34,783 nt of DNA, taken from an uncultured Eubacteriales bacterium. GTDB taxonomy: Bacteria; Bacillota; Clostridia; Christensenellales; CAG-138. A model generated the notes under the pieces. The model was given only the letters and a program-made list of their open reading frames with translations. It searched no databases and was not told the DNA's origin. This document shows positions 17,086 through 25,254 of the stretch, one piece after another. How positions within the stretch are numbered: position 1 is the first letter of the stretch; each line of letters starts with the position of its first letter. The stretch lies in the NCBI GenBank assembly GCA_902765005.1, contig CACWYB010000025.1:1-34783 (forward strand). The letters are read 5' to 3'. Position numbers and translations under genes: made by a program.

Positions 17086-17624
17086 AAAACATGAATTTGC
17101 CCAACAAGCTGACCATCCTGCGCATCCTTTTGGTCCCCTTCATCATCCTCTGCTTCTATCTGCCTGCCTCCTGGGGCATGTGGGTGGCGGTGGTGCTGTT
17201 CATTCTGGCCTCCATCACCGACACCGTGGACGGCCGCTATGCCCGGGCCCACAACATGGTCACGGACTTCGGGAAGTTCATGGACCCCATTGCGGATAAG
17301 CTGTTGGTGAACTCGGTCCTGGTCATGCTCACCGCCCAGGGGAAGGTGCCCCCGGTGGTCACCATTCTCTTCATCGCCCGGGAGTTCGTCATCTCCGGCC
17401 TCAGGCTGGTGGCGGCGGGCAAGGGCGTGGTGCTGGCGGCGGGGAATCTGGGCAAGATCAAGACCACGCTGCAGGACCTGGCGCTTCCCTTTTTGATGGT
17501 GAGCGAGTGCTGGAAGGGGTTCAAGATCATTGGCTATATCCTCCTCTACGCCTCTTTGGTCATGTCCATTTGGTCCGGTTGGGACTATGTGTATAAAAAC
17601 AGAAAGTTGATTCAGCAGGTATGA
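17082..17624 (+). CDS. pgsA: CDP-diacylglycerol--glycerol-3-phosphate 3-phosphatidyltransferase
   Basis: Integral membrane enzyme that makes phosphatidylglycerol phosphate, the committed step to phosphatidylglycerol and cardiolipin. The CDP-alcohol phosphotransferase signature is complete: Asp50, Gly51, Ala54, Arg55, Gly64, Asp68 and Asp72 (DG-x2-AR-x8-G-x3-D-x3-D). The 180-aa length and several hydrophobic helices fit the family. It overlaps rimO and cinA by 4 bp each, an arrangement common in Clostridia and Bacilli. Confidence 0.94.
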   Translation: MKNMNLPNKLTILRILLVPFIILCFYLPASWGMWVAVVLFILASITDTVDGRYARAHNMVTDFGKFMDPIADKLLVNSVLVMLTAQGKVPPVVTILFIAREFVISGLRLVAAGKGVVLAAGNLGKIKTTLQDLALPFLMVSECWKGFKIIGYILLYASLVMSIWSGWDYVYKNRKLIQQV

Positions 17625-18847
17625 TCGCAGAAATCATTTGCGTGGGCACGGAGCTGCTCATGGGGCAGATCGTGAACACAAACGCCCAGTTCATGGCGGA
17701 GAAGCTGGCCCCCCTGGGGGTGGATCTCTACCGTCAGCAGGTGGTGGGAGACAACCCTCAGCGGCTCACGGAGGCGGTTTTGACCGCCCTCTCCCGCTCC
17801 GACGTGGTCCTGTTCTCCGGAGGCCTGGGGCCCACGGAGGACGACCTCACCAAGGAGACCGTGGCCGAGGCCATGGGCCTTGATCTGGTGTTCTACCCTG
17901 AGGAGTGGGAGCGGATCGAGGAGCGGTTCCGGGGCTTCGGCCGCAAGCCCGCCCCCAACAACCGAAAGCAGGCCATGTTCCCCAGCTCCCACTGCACCAT
18001 CCTCCCCAACCCCCGGGGCACGGCCCCCGGCTGCCTCTTTGAGAAGGACGGGAAGGCCGCCATCCTCATGCCCGGCCCGCCCCGGGAGCTGAGGCCCATG
18101 TTCACGGACTATGTGATGCCCTACCTGGAGCAGCGCAGCGGCCACAGGCTCTACACCCACATGCTCCGCATCTTCGGCAAGGGCGAGAGCGACGTGGAGT
18201 ATGAGCTCAAGGACCTGTTCGACAGCCAGACCAACCCCACGCTGGCCACCTACTGCGAAACGGGCGAGGTGAAGCTGCGTATCACCGCCCAGGCCAAGAC
18301 CGACGAGGAAGGCGAAGCCCTCCTCCTGCCCGTCATCGCCGAGGTGGAGAAGCGCTTTGGCCGCGTGGTCTACTCCGAGAACGACGAGGAGCTTGCCCAG
18401 GTGTGCCACCGGCTGCTCATCGAGCGGGGCGCCACCCTCTCCTGCGCCGAGAGCTGCACGGGGGGCCTGCTCTCCTCCGCCTTCATCGATTTGGGCGGCA
18501 GCTCCGCCTACTTTGTGGAGGGGGACGTGACCTACGCCAACGAGGCCAAGATGGGCTCCCTGGGGGTGCGCCCCGAGACGCTGGAAGCCTACACCGCCGT
18601 CTCCCGGGCGTGCGCCGAGGAGATGGCCGCGGGCATGCGCAAAAAGGCCCGCACAGACTACGCCCTGGCCACCACGGGCTACGCCGGCCCGGACGGGGAG
18701 CAGGTGGGGCTGGTGTATGTATCCTTAGCCTCTGCCGACGGCGTGGAGGTGAAGGAGCTCCATCTCACCGGGGACCGAAACCGCATCCGGCGGCTGGCCG
18801 TGCTCCACGCCCTGGATCTGCTGCGGCGGAAGCTCATCGCAAACTGA
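17621..18847 (+). CDS. cinA: CinA-family competence/damage-inducible protein
   Basis: Two-domain protein of 408 aa. The N-terminal MoaB/Mog-like domain has ICVGTELLMGQIVNTN and SGGLGPTEDDLT, the putative nucleotide-pyrophosphatase part. The C-terminal domain (from about residue 258) has AESCTGGLLSS, GDVTYANEAK and TTGYAGPDG, matching the NMN amidohydrolase (PncC-like) fold that recycles nicotinamide mononucleotide. The gene directly precedes recA, as in many Firmicutes. The start overlaps the pgsA stop by 4 bp. Confidence 0.94.
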   Translation: MIAEIICVGTELLMGQIVNTNAQFMAEKLAPLGVDLYRQQVVGDNPQRLTEAVLTALSRSDVVLFSGGLGPTEDDLTKETVAEAMGLDLVFYPEEWERIEERFRGFGRKPAPNNRKQAMFPSSHCTILPNPRGTAPGCLFEKDGKAAILMPGPPRELRPMFTDYVMPYLEQRSGHRLYTHMLRIFGKGESDVEYELKDLFDSQTNPTLATYCETGEVKLRITAQAKTDEEGEALLLPVIAEVEKRFGRVVYSENDEELAQVCHRLLIERGATLSCAESCTGGLLSSAFIDLGGSSAYFVEGDVTYANEAKMGSLGVRPETLEAYTAVSRACAEEMAAGMRKKARTDYALATTGYAGPDGEQVGLVYVSLASADGVEVKELHLTGDRNRIRRLAVLHALDLLRRKLIAN

Positions 18848-18880
18848 GTTGTTTATGGGACCCTTCCCAAGAGAAAACTC

Positions 18881-18909
18881 TGTACGAAACGACGGACATA
18901 TGGTATACT
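18881..18909 (+). promoter_or_regulatory. Candidate recA promoter with weak -35
   Basis: A clear TATACT (18904-18909) is preceded at 17 bp by only TGTACG, a poor -35 box. No consensus GAAC-N4-GTTC LexA site is visible, although the weak -35 would suit regulated expression. The nearest LexA-like half site is not convincing. Confidence 0.5.
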
Positions 18910-18940
18910 GAATACAAGAATCAAGAAGGACGGTATCGCT

Positions 18941-19964
18941 ATGCTGGATAAGGAAAAAGCCCTTGAAATAGCCCTTGCGCAGATCGAAAAGCAGTTCGGC
19001 AAGGGAGCCATCATGAAGCTGAACATCTCCGCCATCCCCACGGGATGCATCGATTTGGACATCGCCCTGGGCGTGGGCGGCGTGCCCCGGGGCCGGATCA
19101 TCGAGGTTTTCGGCCCTGAGTCCTCCGGTAAAACCACCATCGCTCTGCACGTGGTGGCCCAGGCCCAGAAGTTGGGCGGCACGGCGGCCTTTATCGACGC
19201 CGAGCACGCCCTGGACCCGGTCTATGCCGAGAGTTTGGGCGTGGTGGTGGACGATCTGTATGTGTCCCAGCCCGACACCGGCGAGCAGGCGTTGGAGATC
19301 ACCGAGTCCCTGGTCCGCTCCGGCGCCGTGGACGTGGTGGTGGTGGACTCCGTGGCGGCCCTGGTGCCCAAGGCGGAGATCGAGGGCGACATGGGCGACT
19401 CCCACGTGGGCCTGCAGGCCCGGCTCATGAGCCAGGCCCTACTGCGTGGTCATCTTCATCAACCAGCTGCGGGAGAAGGTGGGCGTCATGTTCGGCAACC
19501 CGGAGACCACCCCCGGCGGCAAGGCCCTGAAGTTCTATGCCTCCGTCCGCCTGGACGTGCGCCGCATCGAGACCCTGAAGGCCGGCGGCGAGGCCATCGG
19601 TAGCCGCACCCGGGTGAAGGTGGTGAAGAACAAGGTGGCCCCGCCCTTCCGCACGGCGGAGTTCGATATGCTCTACGGGGAGGGCATCTCCCGGGAGGGC
19701 TGCATCCTGGATCAGGCCGTGAACCGGAAGATCATGCAGAAGTCCGGCGCCTGGTTCAACTACGGCGAGATGCGCATCGCTCAGGGCCGGGACAACGCCC
19801 GCCAGTTCCTCAAGGACAACCCGGAGCTCTGCGACGAGATCGAGGCGAAGATCCGGGAGCAGGTGGACGAGGAGAAGCGCAAAGCCCAGGCCGAGGCCGA
19901 GCAGAAGCGGGCCGCCCGCCGGGCCATGCTGGACGCCGCCCGGGCCGAGACGCCCAACGCCTGA
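18941..19964 (+). pseudogene. recA: recA interrupted by an internal frameshifting deletion
   Basis: RecA is the strand-exchange protein for homologous recombination and LexA co-cleavage. The first part (18941 to about 19438) runs normally through Walker A (GPESSGKTT), VVDSVAAL and up to LMSQAL. The second part resumes in another frame at [14 protein letters not shown], continues through [17 protein letters not shown] and ends normally at 19964. The residues expected between them (RKLTG..SKSN-like, about 11) are absent. Junction spacing and the frame change fit a loss of 32 bp near 19440. As given, translation of the first frame would run into 55 or so unrelated residues and stop at 19603. No active RecA could be made, so either the allele is dead or the sequence is wrong here. 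Ribosome binding site AGAAGGA. Confidence 0.9.
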
Positions 19965-19979
19965 CACCCAGGAACCGAC

Positions 19980-20008
19980 TGCGCTCTGCATCTGCAGGGC
20001 GCTTTTTT
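19980..20008 (+). terminator. Intrinsic terminator after recA
   Basis: GCGCTCTGCA pairs with TGCAGGGCGC (one G-U pair, 2-nt loop), followed by TTTTTT. It sits 16 bp after the recA stop and ends only 7 bp before the ATG of the next gene. Confidence 0.85.
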
Positions 20009-20015
20009 GAGGCAT

Positions 20016-20774
20016 ATGAAGGCACTGGACTACACCGTCTCCCGGGACGGCTGCAACATCAGCTGCAAGCTCTATTATGAGGATCGGAAGGCCATCCGAA
20101 CGGTGGCCCTCTTCGGCCACGGCTTCGGCGGCCACAAGGACAACAAGGCCGCGGAGCACTTTGCCCAGCGGGCGCTGGACAAGCTCCACATGGCCACGAT
20201 CTGCTTCAACTGGCCCTGCCATGGGGACGATGTGCGCAAGAAGCTGCGCCTTGCGGACTGCGACAGGTATCTTGCCGCCATGATCGGGGACATTCGCGCC
20301 CGGTTCGGTGATCCCCGGCTCTTTGGCTACGCCACCAGCTTCGGCGGGTTCCTCTTTCTCAAATACATGCGGGAGCACGGCAGCCCCTTTGAACGGGTGG
20401 CCCTCCGCTGCCCGGTCATCGACCTGTATGAGAGCATGACGAAGAACATCATCTCCCCGGAGGACCTGCAGCGCCTGGAGAAGGGCAAGGAGGTGCCCGT
20501 GGGGTTCGACCGGAAGGTGAACCTGGACAAGGCGTTTTTGGAGGAGATACGGGCCGTGGACCTGCTGCACCAGGATTTTACGCCCTATATGGACGACGTG
20601 CTGATCCTCCACGGCACCCAGGACGAGATCGTGCCCATTGACAGCGCCCAGCGTTTTGCCGACGAGCAGCTCATGGAGTTTGTGCCCGTGGCGCACGCCG
20701 ACCACCGCTTCCAGGACCCCCGGGCCATGGACGAAGCCATCAAAGCCATATTGGCGTTTTTTCAAAGGAATTGA
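20016..20774 (+). CDS. Alpha/beta-fold hydrolase
   Basis: Predicted serine hydrolase of 252 aa; the substrate is unknown. The oxyanion-region motif is FGHGFGGHKDN (33-43). The nucleophile elbow reads GYATSFGG with Ser108. The likely acid is the Asp in HGTQDEIVP, and the likely base is the His in ADHRF. The elbow is G-x-x-x-S-x-G rather than strict G-x-S-x-G in spacing, as in many acyl-peptidase-like hydrolases. I chose ATG 20016 over the TTG at 20007, which lies in the terminator T-run; GAGG precedes the ATG only 3 bp away, so initiation may be weak or coupled to read-through from recA. Confidence 0.82.
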   Translation: MKALDYTVSRDGCNISCKLYYEDRKAIRTVALFGHGFGGHKDNKAAEHFAQRALDKLHMATICFNWPCHGDDVRKKLRLADCDRYLAAMIGDIRARFGDPRLFGYATSFGGFLFLKYMREHGSPFERVALRCPVIDLYESMTKNIISPEDLQRLEKGKEVPVGFDRKVNLDKAFLEEIRAVDLLHQDFTPYMDDVLILHGTQDEIVPIDSAQRFADEQLMEFVPVAHADHRFQDPRAMDEAIKAILAFFQRN

Positions 20775-20782
20775 TTTGAATA

Positions 20783-20920
20783 TTTCGTTCCTTTTCTTGA
20801 AAGCAAAGGAACCCAAAAGAGCTTTAAGAAGGGAGTATAGCTTTCGCAGGAAAACCATACTCTCTTCTCGGCTTTTCTTTTTGCGCCGCTTTTTTTACCC
20901 GAAAAGAAAAAGCGGCAAAA
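20783..20920. repeat. Paired-hairpin intergenic element, copy A
   Basis: Left inverted repeat at 20787-20812 (GTTCCTTTTCTT arm with one mismatch), then AAAAGAGCTTTAAGAA, a variable middle, GGCTTTTCTTTTTGC, and a right inverted repeat at 20885-20915 (GCCGCTTTTT and AAAAAGCGGC). It lies between convergent genes, 10 bp past the minus-strand DUF896 stop. It probably serves as a terminator for both. Confidence 0.85.
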
Positions 20921-20924
20921 GATA

Positions 20925-21134
20925 TCATTTGTTCTTCGGCGTCAGCTTCGTGCGCCGCCCGTCAGGGGTCTGGATATAGGTGTTGTCCAGCTGCGCCTTC
21001 AAGCTCTCCCGGAAGGCGGCCACATACTCCTTGCGCAGCTGGTCCCGCTCCGCAAGCTCCGCCTCGGTGAGCGCCTCGCCGCTCTTAAACTTCTTCGCCA
21101 GCTCGTTGAGCCGCAGGATCCTATCATCCGTCAT
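20925..21134 (-). CDS. DUF896 (UPF0291, YnzC-like) family protein
   Basis: Small basic helical protein of 69 aa. It matches the DUF896 pattern: an N-terminal helix (RILRLNELAKKFKSG), a second helix (LTEAELAERDQLRKEYV), and the conserved FRESLKAQLDNTYI segment with a flexible charged tail. Family members are small cytoplasmic proteins found throughout Firmicutes; some have been linked to the SOS response, but the role is not settled. The stop is directly next to repeat copy A. The start lies 3 bp after the stop of the upstream M42 peptidase gene, so the two are probably co-transcribed. Confidence 0.9.
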   Translation of the reverse strand: MTDDRILRLNELAKKFKSGEALTEAELAERDQLRKEYVAAFRESLKAQLDNTYIQTPDGRRTKLTPKNK

Positions 21135-21137
21135 GGC

Positions 21138-22166
21138 TTATCCCTCGATGACGGCGCAGAGCAGCCGATAGGTGCTTTCAAGGGCGTCCCGATGGGTCCG
21201 CTCGTAGCCGTGGGTCTCCCGAACGCCGGGGCCGATGAGACCGTGGCGAGCGTCGATGCCGGCCCGCATAGCCACATCCGCGTCGGAGCCATAGTGGGGG
21301 ACCATAAGGTCGATGGCAAAGGGGATGTTTCGCGCTTCACACAGGTCCGCCAGCTCCTTCACCAGCTCCCCGTTATAGGGGGAGGAGGTGTCCAGGGCGG
21401 TGATGGTCACCTTGCGCTCGTCGGAACAGGTGTCCGGGCTGACGCAGCCGATGTCCACGGCCAGATAGTCCGCCACGTCCTCGGGCACGGCGCAGGCGCC
21501 GCTCATGCCGATCTCCTCCTGCTGGCCAAAGAACACGTATACCTTTCGATTCAGCTTCACTTCCCCGGAGGCCACCGCCCGCATCATGGCCAGAATGGCG
21601 GCGCAGCTGGCCTTGTCATCCAGGAAGCGGCTCTTGATATAGCCCGCGTCCGTTTCCACCAGCCGGGGATCAAGGGCCACCATGTTTCCGGGCTCCACGC
21701 CCAGGGCCTCGGTGTCCGCCTTGGCATACACCGGCTCGTCCAGCGTGATGCAGATGTTCTTTCCATAGTCCAGAGGATCGTCCCGGTCTGCCTGAGGGAT
21801 GGTATGCAGGCTGGCGTTGCGGCGGCGGACGGTGCCCGTCAGCACCCGGCCATGGCGGGTGTAGACCCGCACATTCTCATGGAGGGTCTGGAAGGGGGGA
21901 TTGCCGCCCACGCTGAAGACCTCCAGCGTGCCGTCAGGCAGGATGCGCCGCACCATGAGGCCGATGTCATCCCCATGGGCGGTGATGAAGAGGGGCCTTC
22001 CCTCCCCGCCCAAGTCCACCCGAACGCCGCCCTTGTTGAGGTGCCGGGGGGCAAAGCCCAGGGCTCGGCACTTTTCCATCAGCAGCTCGTCCAGAGGGCC
22101 GGAAAAACCGGTGGTGCTGTCCACCAAGAGAAGGTCGCGCAGGTCACGGAGTATAGCTTCTGTCAT
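21138..22166 (-). CDS. M42 family metallopeptidase (glutamyl aminopeptidase-like)
   Basis: Cytosolic dinuclear-metal aminopeptidase of the M42/TET family, 342 aa, that trims peptides in a dodecameric shell. Metal and catalytic motifs are visible: TAHGDDIG (His ligand and catalytic Asp), FLDDKASCA (bridging Asp), GQQEEIGMSGA (general-base Glu and ligand Glu), AVDIG (Asp ligand), and a C-terminal GVRETHGYE (His ligand). The inserted PA-type beta-barrel domain follows the first histidine. The start at 22166 has GGAG six bases upstream; a longer frame to 22262 runs through the left arm of repeat copy B and is rejected. The specific substrate peptides are unknown. Confidence 0.92.
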   Translation of the reverse strand: MTEAILRDLRDLLLVDSTTGFSGPLDELLMEKCRALGFAPRHLNKGGVRVDLGGEGRPLFITAHGDDIGLMVRRILPDGTLEVFSVGGNPPFQTLHENVRVYTRHGRVLTGTVRRRNASLHTIPQADRDDPLDYGKNICITLDEPVYAKADTEALGVEPGNMVALDPRLVETDAGYIKSRFLDDKASCAAILAMMRAVASGEVKLNRKVYVFFGQQEEIGMSGACAVPEDVADYLAVDIGCVSPDTCSDERKVTITALDTSSPYNGELVKELADLCEARNIPFAIDLMVPHYGSDADVAMRAGIDARHGLIGPGVRETHGYERTHRDALESTYRLLCAVIEG

Positions 22167-22195
22167 ATCGATCTCCATATGGTTTGTATTGAAAG

Positions 22196-22445
22196 CCGGT
22201 CCTTTTCTTATAAGAAAAGGACCGAAAGAACTTTTAAGAATGCAAAATGGTAATGTGAGCAAAGATGAACCGTTTTCTTGGCTTTTCTTTTTGCGCCGCT
22301 TTTTCTTTTCTCATGAAAGGGTGCGGAGTCGAGCGCTGCCTGTGGCAGATGCAGCGAGACGAAGCACGGGCAAAGCAAGGAGAAAGCAAGCGGCAGCGCA
22401 GCTTTGACTATGCTTTGGCCCTGGTCAAAAGCGGCAAAAGAAAAA
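22196..22445. repeat. Paired-hairpin intergenic element, copy B, interrupted
   Basis: Left inverted repeat is a perfect 28-bp palindrome (22197-22224, CGGTCCTTTTCTTA arm), followed by GAAAGAACTTTTAAGAA and CTTGGCTTTTCTTTTTGC. The right repeat starts normally (GCCGCTTTTTCTTTTC, 22285-22300), but its partner AAAAGCGGC appears only at 22427-22435. About 110 bp of other sequence separates the arms. It lies downstream of potD and upstream of the M42 gene, filling most of the 292-bp gap between them. Confidence 0.8.
22315..22426. repeat. Structured insert splitting the right hairpin of copy B
   Basis: This stretch is absent from the other three copies. It has nested complementarity: GCGCTGCC (22333-22340) with GGCAGCGC (22392-22399), GGGCAAAGCA (22368-22377) with TGCTTTGGCCC (22411-22421), and AAAGC with GCTTT inside that. 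It resembles a small structured-RNA or miniature repeat insert; no gene is seen in it. Confidence 0.5.
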
Positions 22446-22458
22446 AGAAGCAACTTGC

Positions 22459-23565
22459 TCAATTCCCCATGGCGGTCTTGAACTCCTCCCAGGCGCTGTT
22501 GTACAGCTCGATGGCGTCGCCCAGGTCGTGGTACACGCCGCAGCGGGCCAACGTCTCGTCGGAGGGGTTGAAGGTCTCGTTCTCGGTGAAGTATTCGTCC
22601 AGCCGATCCATGGCGCCCTGGCTGGGGGTGGAGTAGTAGATGAACTCCGTGTTCCGGGCGGCCAGGTTGGCGTCGTTGAGGAAGTTGATGAAGGCCAGGG
22701 CGGCTTCCACGTTCTTGGCGGTCTTGGGGATGACCACGTTGTCGAACCAGACGTTGCTGCCCTCCTGAGGGATCACGTAGGCCAGGTCCTCATTCTCCTC
22801 CATGCAGAGGATGGCGTCGCCGGCGTAGATCACGGCCAGGGCGGCCTTGTTGTTGATCATGGAGGAGCGGATGTTGTCCGTGCCCAGGCCCTTGAGCAGG
22901 GGGATCTGCTTGATGAGCTCCTCCTTGGCGGCGGCGATCTCATCGGGGTTGACGGTGTTCATGTCGTAGCCCAGCCGCAGCAGGGACACGGCCATGGCAT
23001 CCCGCACGGAGTCATACTGCCAGATCTTGCCGGCGTACTTCTCGTTCCAGAGGATGTCCCAGCTGTTCACCTCGTCGTCCACCATCTTGGTGTTGTAGAG
23101 GATGCCCACGGTGCCCCACATGTAGGGCAGAGAAAACTTGTTGCCGGGATCGAAGGTGTTGGTCACCTCATACATACGGTCCTGGATGTTCTTGGCGTTG
23201 GGGATCTTGGTCATGTCCAGAGGCAGCAGCAGGTCGTCCTTGACGAGCTTCTCGATGATATAGTCAGAGGGGAAGCACATGTCGTAGGGGTTGTCGGCGC
23301 CCCGAAGCTTGATGAGCATCTCTTCGTTGCTGGTCATTTCGGTGTAGTTCACCTTCACGCCCGTCTCCTCCTCAAAGATGGCGATGAGCTCGGGGTCGAT
23401 GTACTCGCCCCAGTTCAGCACGTTCAGCTCCCCGCCGATCTGTTCATACTGATCCCCGTCGGCAAAGCTGTAGTCCACCTCTTCCTCCGCCGCATCCTTC
23501 TTGGAGCAGGCCATGAGGGACACCAGCATCAGCGCGGCCAGAAGCAAAGCAAGCCATTTTTTCAT
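22459..23565 (-). CDS. potD: Spermidine/putrescine ABC transporter substrate-binding lipoprotein PotD
   Basis: Lipid-anchored binding protein for polyamine import, 368 aa. The signal peptide ends in lipobox SLMAC (Cys20). The mature protein begins with the PotD/PotF hallmark LNVLNWGEYIDPE, then YDMCFPSDYIIEKL and the PYMWGTVGILYN strand, both typical of polyamine binders. It is the last gene of the potABCD operon and starts 1 bp after the potC stop. Its start has GGAGG-type pairing in the potC tail. Polyamine specificity is well supported by family and operon context. Confidence 0.93.
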   Translation of the reverse strand: MKKWLALLLAALMLVSLMACSKKDAAEEEVDYSFADGDQYEQIGGELNVLNWGEYIDPELIAIFEEETGVKVNYTEMTSNEEMLIKLRGADNPYDMCFPSDYIIEKLVKDDLLLPLDMTKIPNAKNIQDRMYEVTNTFDPGNKFSLPYMWGTVGILYNTKMVDDEVNSWDILWNEKYAGKIWQYDSVRDAMAVSLLRLGYDMNTVNPDEIAAAKEELIKQIPLLKGLGTDNIRSSMINNKAALAVIYAGDAILCMEENEDLAYVIPQEGSNVWFDNVVIPKTAKNVEAALAFINFLNDANLAARNTEFIYYSTPSQGAMDRLDEYFTENETFNPSDETLARCGVYHDLGDAIELYNSAWEEFKTAMGN

Positions 23566-23566
23566 T

Positions 23567-24442
23567 TCATTTTCCTCCCTTATCCTTCAGTTTCACCTTT
23601 TTGTTTTGAATCTCATACTCCCGCTCCTTGGCAATGCGCCTCAGGTTCACGACGAGCAGCAGCGTCACCAGCGGAATGAAGATCACCGTGGCCAGGGCCG
23701 GGTTCACGCCCTTGGCGCCCCGGGCCGCAGAATATATGTAGACCGAGAGCACGCTCTTGAGGTCTGACACGAAGTAGCTCACCACGAAGTCGTCCAGACT
23801 CATGGTCAGGGCCATGACGAAGCCCGAGGTGATGCCCGGCATGATGTCCGGGATCACGGCCTTCCACAGGGCCTGCATAGGGGAGCAGCCCAGGTCCATG
23901 GCCGCCTCATACAGGAGGTCGGAGCTCTGGCGGAGCCGGGGCATGACGGAGAAGATCACGTAGGGGATGCTGAACGAGATATGGGCGATGAGGAGCCGGG
24001 GGATATCCCCCACCTGCCTCAGGCCCAGGTTCGCCAGCACGGAGTTCACGAAGGCAAAGAGCATCATGAACGTGATGCCCGTGACCAGGTCCGGGTTCAC
24101 CATGGGCAGCTGAGAGGCGTTGAGCACCAGGTTCCTGGTCCGCTTCTTCATGCTGTAGATGCCGATGGCCGCCGCCGTGCCGATGAGGGTGGCCACCACG
24201 CTGGTGATGCCCGCGATCTCCAACGTGAGCAGCAGGGCCTGGCCCGCTTCGCCGGTGAAGAGGGTGGCATAGTTCTGGAGGGTGAAGCCCTTCCACATGC
24301 CCAGGTTGGCGTAGCTGATACGCCGGCCCGTGGAGAAGTTGTTGAAGGAGAAGACGATCAAGTACAGGATGGGCACATAGAGGAACAGGATCATCAGCGC
24401 CAGATAGACGTATTTTAAGGAGCGTGCCGCTTTTTTCACCAC
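23567..24442 (-). CDS. potC: Spermidine/putrescine ABC transporter permease PotC
   Basis: Inner-membrane permease of 291 aa with about six helices. The start FNNFSTG after the first membrane helix is a PotC hallmark, and the EAA loop is YEAAMDLGCSPMQA. It forms the translocation pore with PotB and is driven by PotA. Its ATG overlaps the potB stop by 7 bp, and potD follows after 1 bp. Confidence 0.93.
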   Translation of the reverse strand: MVKKAARSLKYVYLALMILFLYVPILYLIVFSFNNFSTGRRISYANLGMWKGFTLQNYATLFTGEAGQALLLTLEIAGITSVVATLIGTAAAIGIYSMKKRTRNLVLNASQLPMVNPDLVTGITFMMLFAFVNSVLANLGLRQVGDIPRLLIAHISFSIPYVIFSVMPRLRQSSDLLYEAAMDLGCSPMQALWKAVIPDIMPGITSGFVMALTMSLDDFVVSYFVSDLKSVLSVYIYSAARGAKGVNPALATVIFIPLVTLLLVVNLRRIAKEREYEIQNKKVKLKDKGGK

Positions 24443-25248
24443 ATCTGCCCCCCTTCCTTCTGGTCCTTGTCAAAGTAGTTCATGATGAGGGTGGACACCA
24501 CCACGCAGATGAGCAGGATGATGGACAGGGTGGACCCCACCGCGTAGTCCCCCTGACCGGAGAGGGTCTTGAAGGCCAGCTCAATCTCGTTGCCGTAGAG
24601 GTAGTATTTCCCGTTGCCGATGAGGGCGGGCACGGTGAAGGCCGTGATGGCGGGAATGAACACCATGGTGATGCCGGACACGATGCCGGGCACGGACAGA
24701 GGCAGCACCACCTTGATGAAGGTGATGACGCTGTTGGCCCCCAGGTCCCGGGCCGCCTCCAGGAGGGATTTATCCAGCTTGGCCAGGGTGTTGTAAAGGG
24801 GCATGATCATGAACGGCAGGAAGTTGTACACCAGCACCATGAGCACGGCGCTCTCCGTGCCGGTGAGGGTGCCGTCCTTCATGCCCAGCAGCCCGGGGAG
24901 GAAATATTCCAGGATGGCCTGCCAGGCGTAGGTCCTGAGCACGAAGTTCATCCACATGGGCACGAAGAAGAGGACGGAGATGAAGCCGGCCACAGTCTTC
25001 TTCATGTTGGAGAGGATGTAGGCGATAGGGTAGCCCAGCAGGAGGCAGATGAGGGTGGTCTTGAAGGCCATGACCACGCTGGTCCACAGGATGTTCCACT
25101 TGCCCGCGTCGGAAAGGGTGCCCCAGGCCTTGGCGATGGTCCACGCGCCGCCCACGTTCACCGAATAGAAGAAGATGAACAGCATGGGCGCCACGATGAA
25201 CAGGATCATCCACACGATGTATGGATAGGCAAAATACTTGCGCTTCAT
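24436..25248 (-). CDS. potB: Spermidine/putrescine ABC transporter permease PotB
   Basis: First permease of the polyamine importer, 270 aa. It has about six membrane helices, the PotB-type first loop (FFYSVN), LRTYAWQAIL in the middle, and the EAA loop LEAARDLGANSVITF followed by LPLSVPGI. It starts 6 bp after the potA stop and overlaps potC by 7 bp, so stoichiometric translation is likely. Confidence 0.93.
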   Translation of the reverse strand: MKRKYFAYPYIVWMILFIVAPMLFIFFYSVNVGGAWTIAKAWGTLSDAGKWNILWTSVVMAFKTTLICLLLGYPIAYILSNMKKTVAGFISVLFFVPMWMNFVLRTYAWQAILEYFLPGLLGMKDGTLTGTESAVLMVLVYNFLPFMIMPLYNTLAKLDKSLLEAARDLGANSVITFIKVVLPLSVPGIVSGITMVFIPAITAFTVPALIGNGKYYLYGNEIELAFKTLSGQGDYAVGSTLSIILLICVVVSTLIMNYFDKDQKEGGQMW

Positions 25249-25254
25249 GAGCCC

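Noticed and set aside
18848-18940. LexA (SOS) box before recA
   Set aside because: No GAAC-N4-GTTC or close variant was found; ACGAAACGACGGAC lacks the required symmetry.
19400-19480. Intein or intron in recA
   Set aside because: Sequence is missing at the break rather than added, so an insertion element cannot explain it.
22208-22462. Small open frame inside repeat copy B
   Set aside because: It is a translation of the repeat and its insert with no ribosome binding site, and it overlaps the potD stop.
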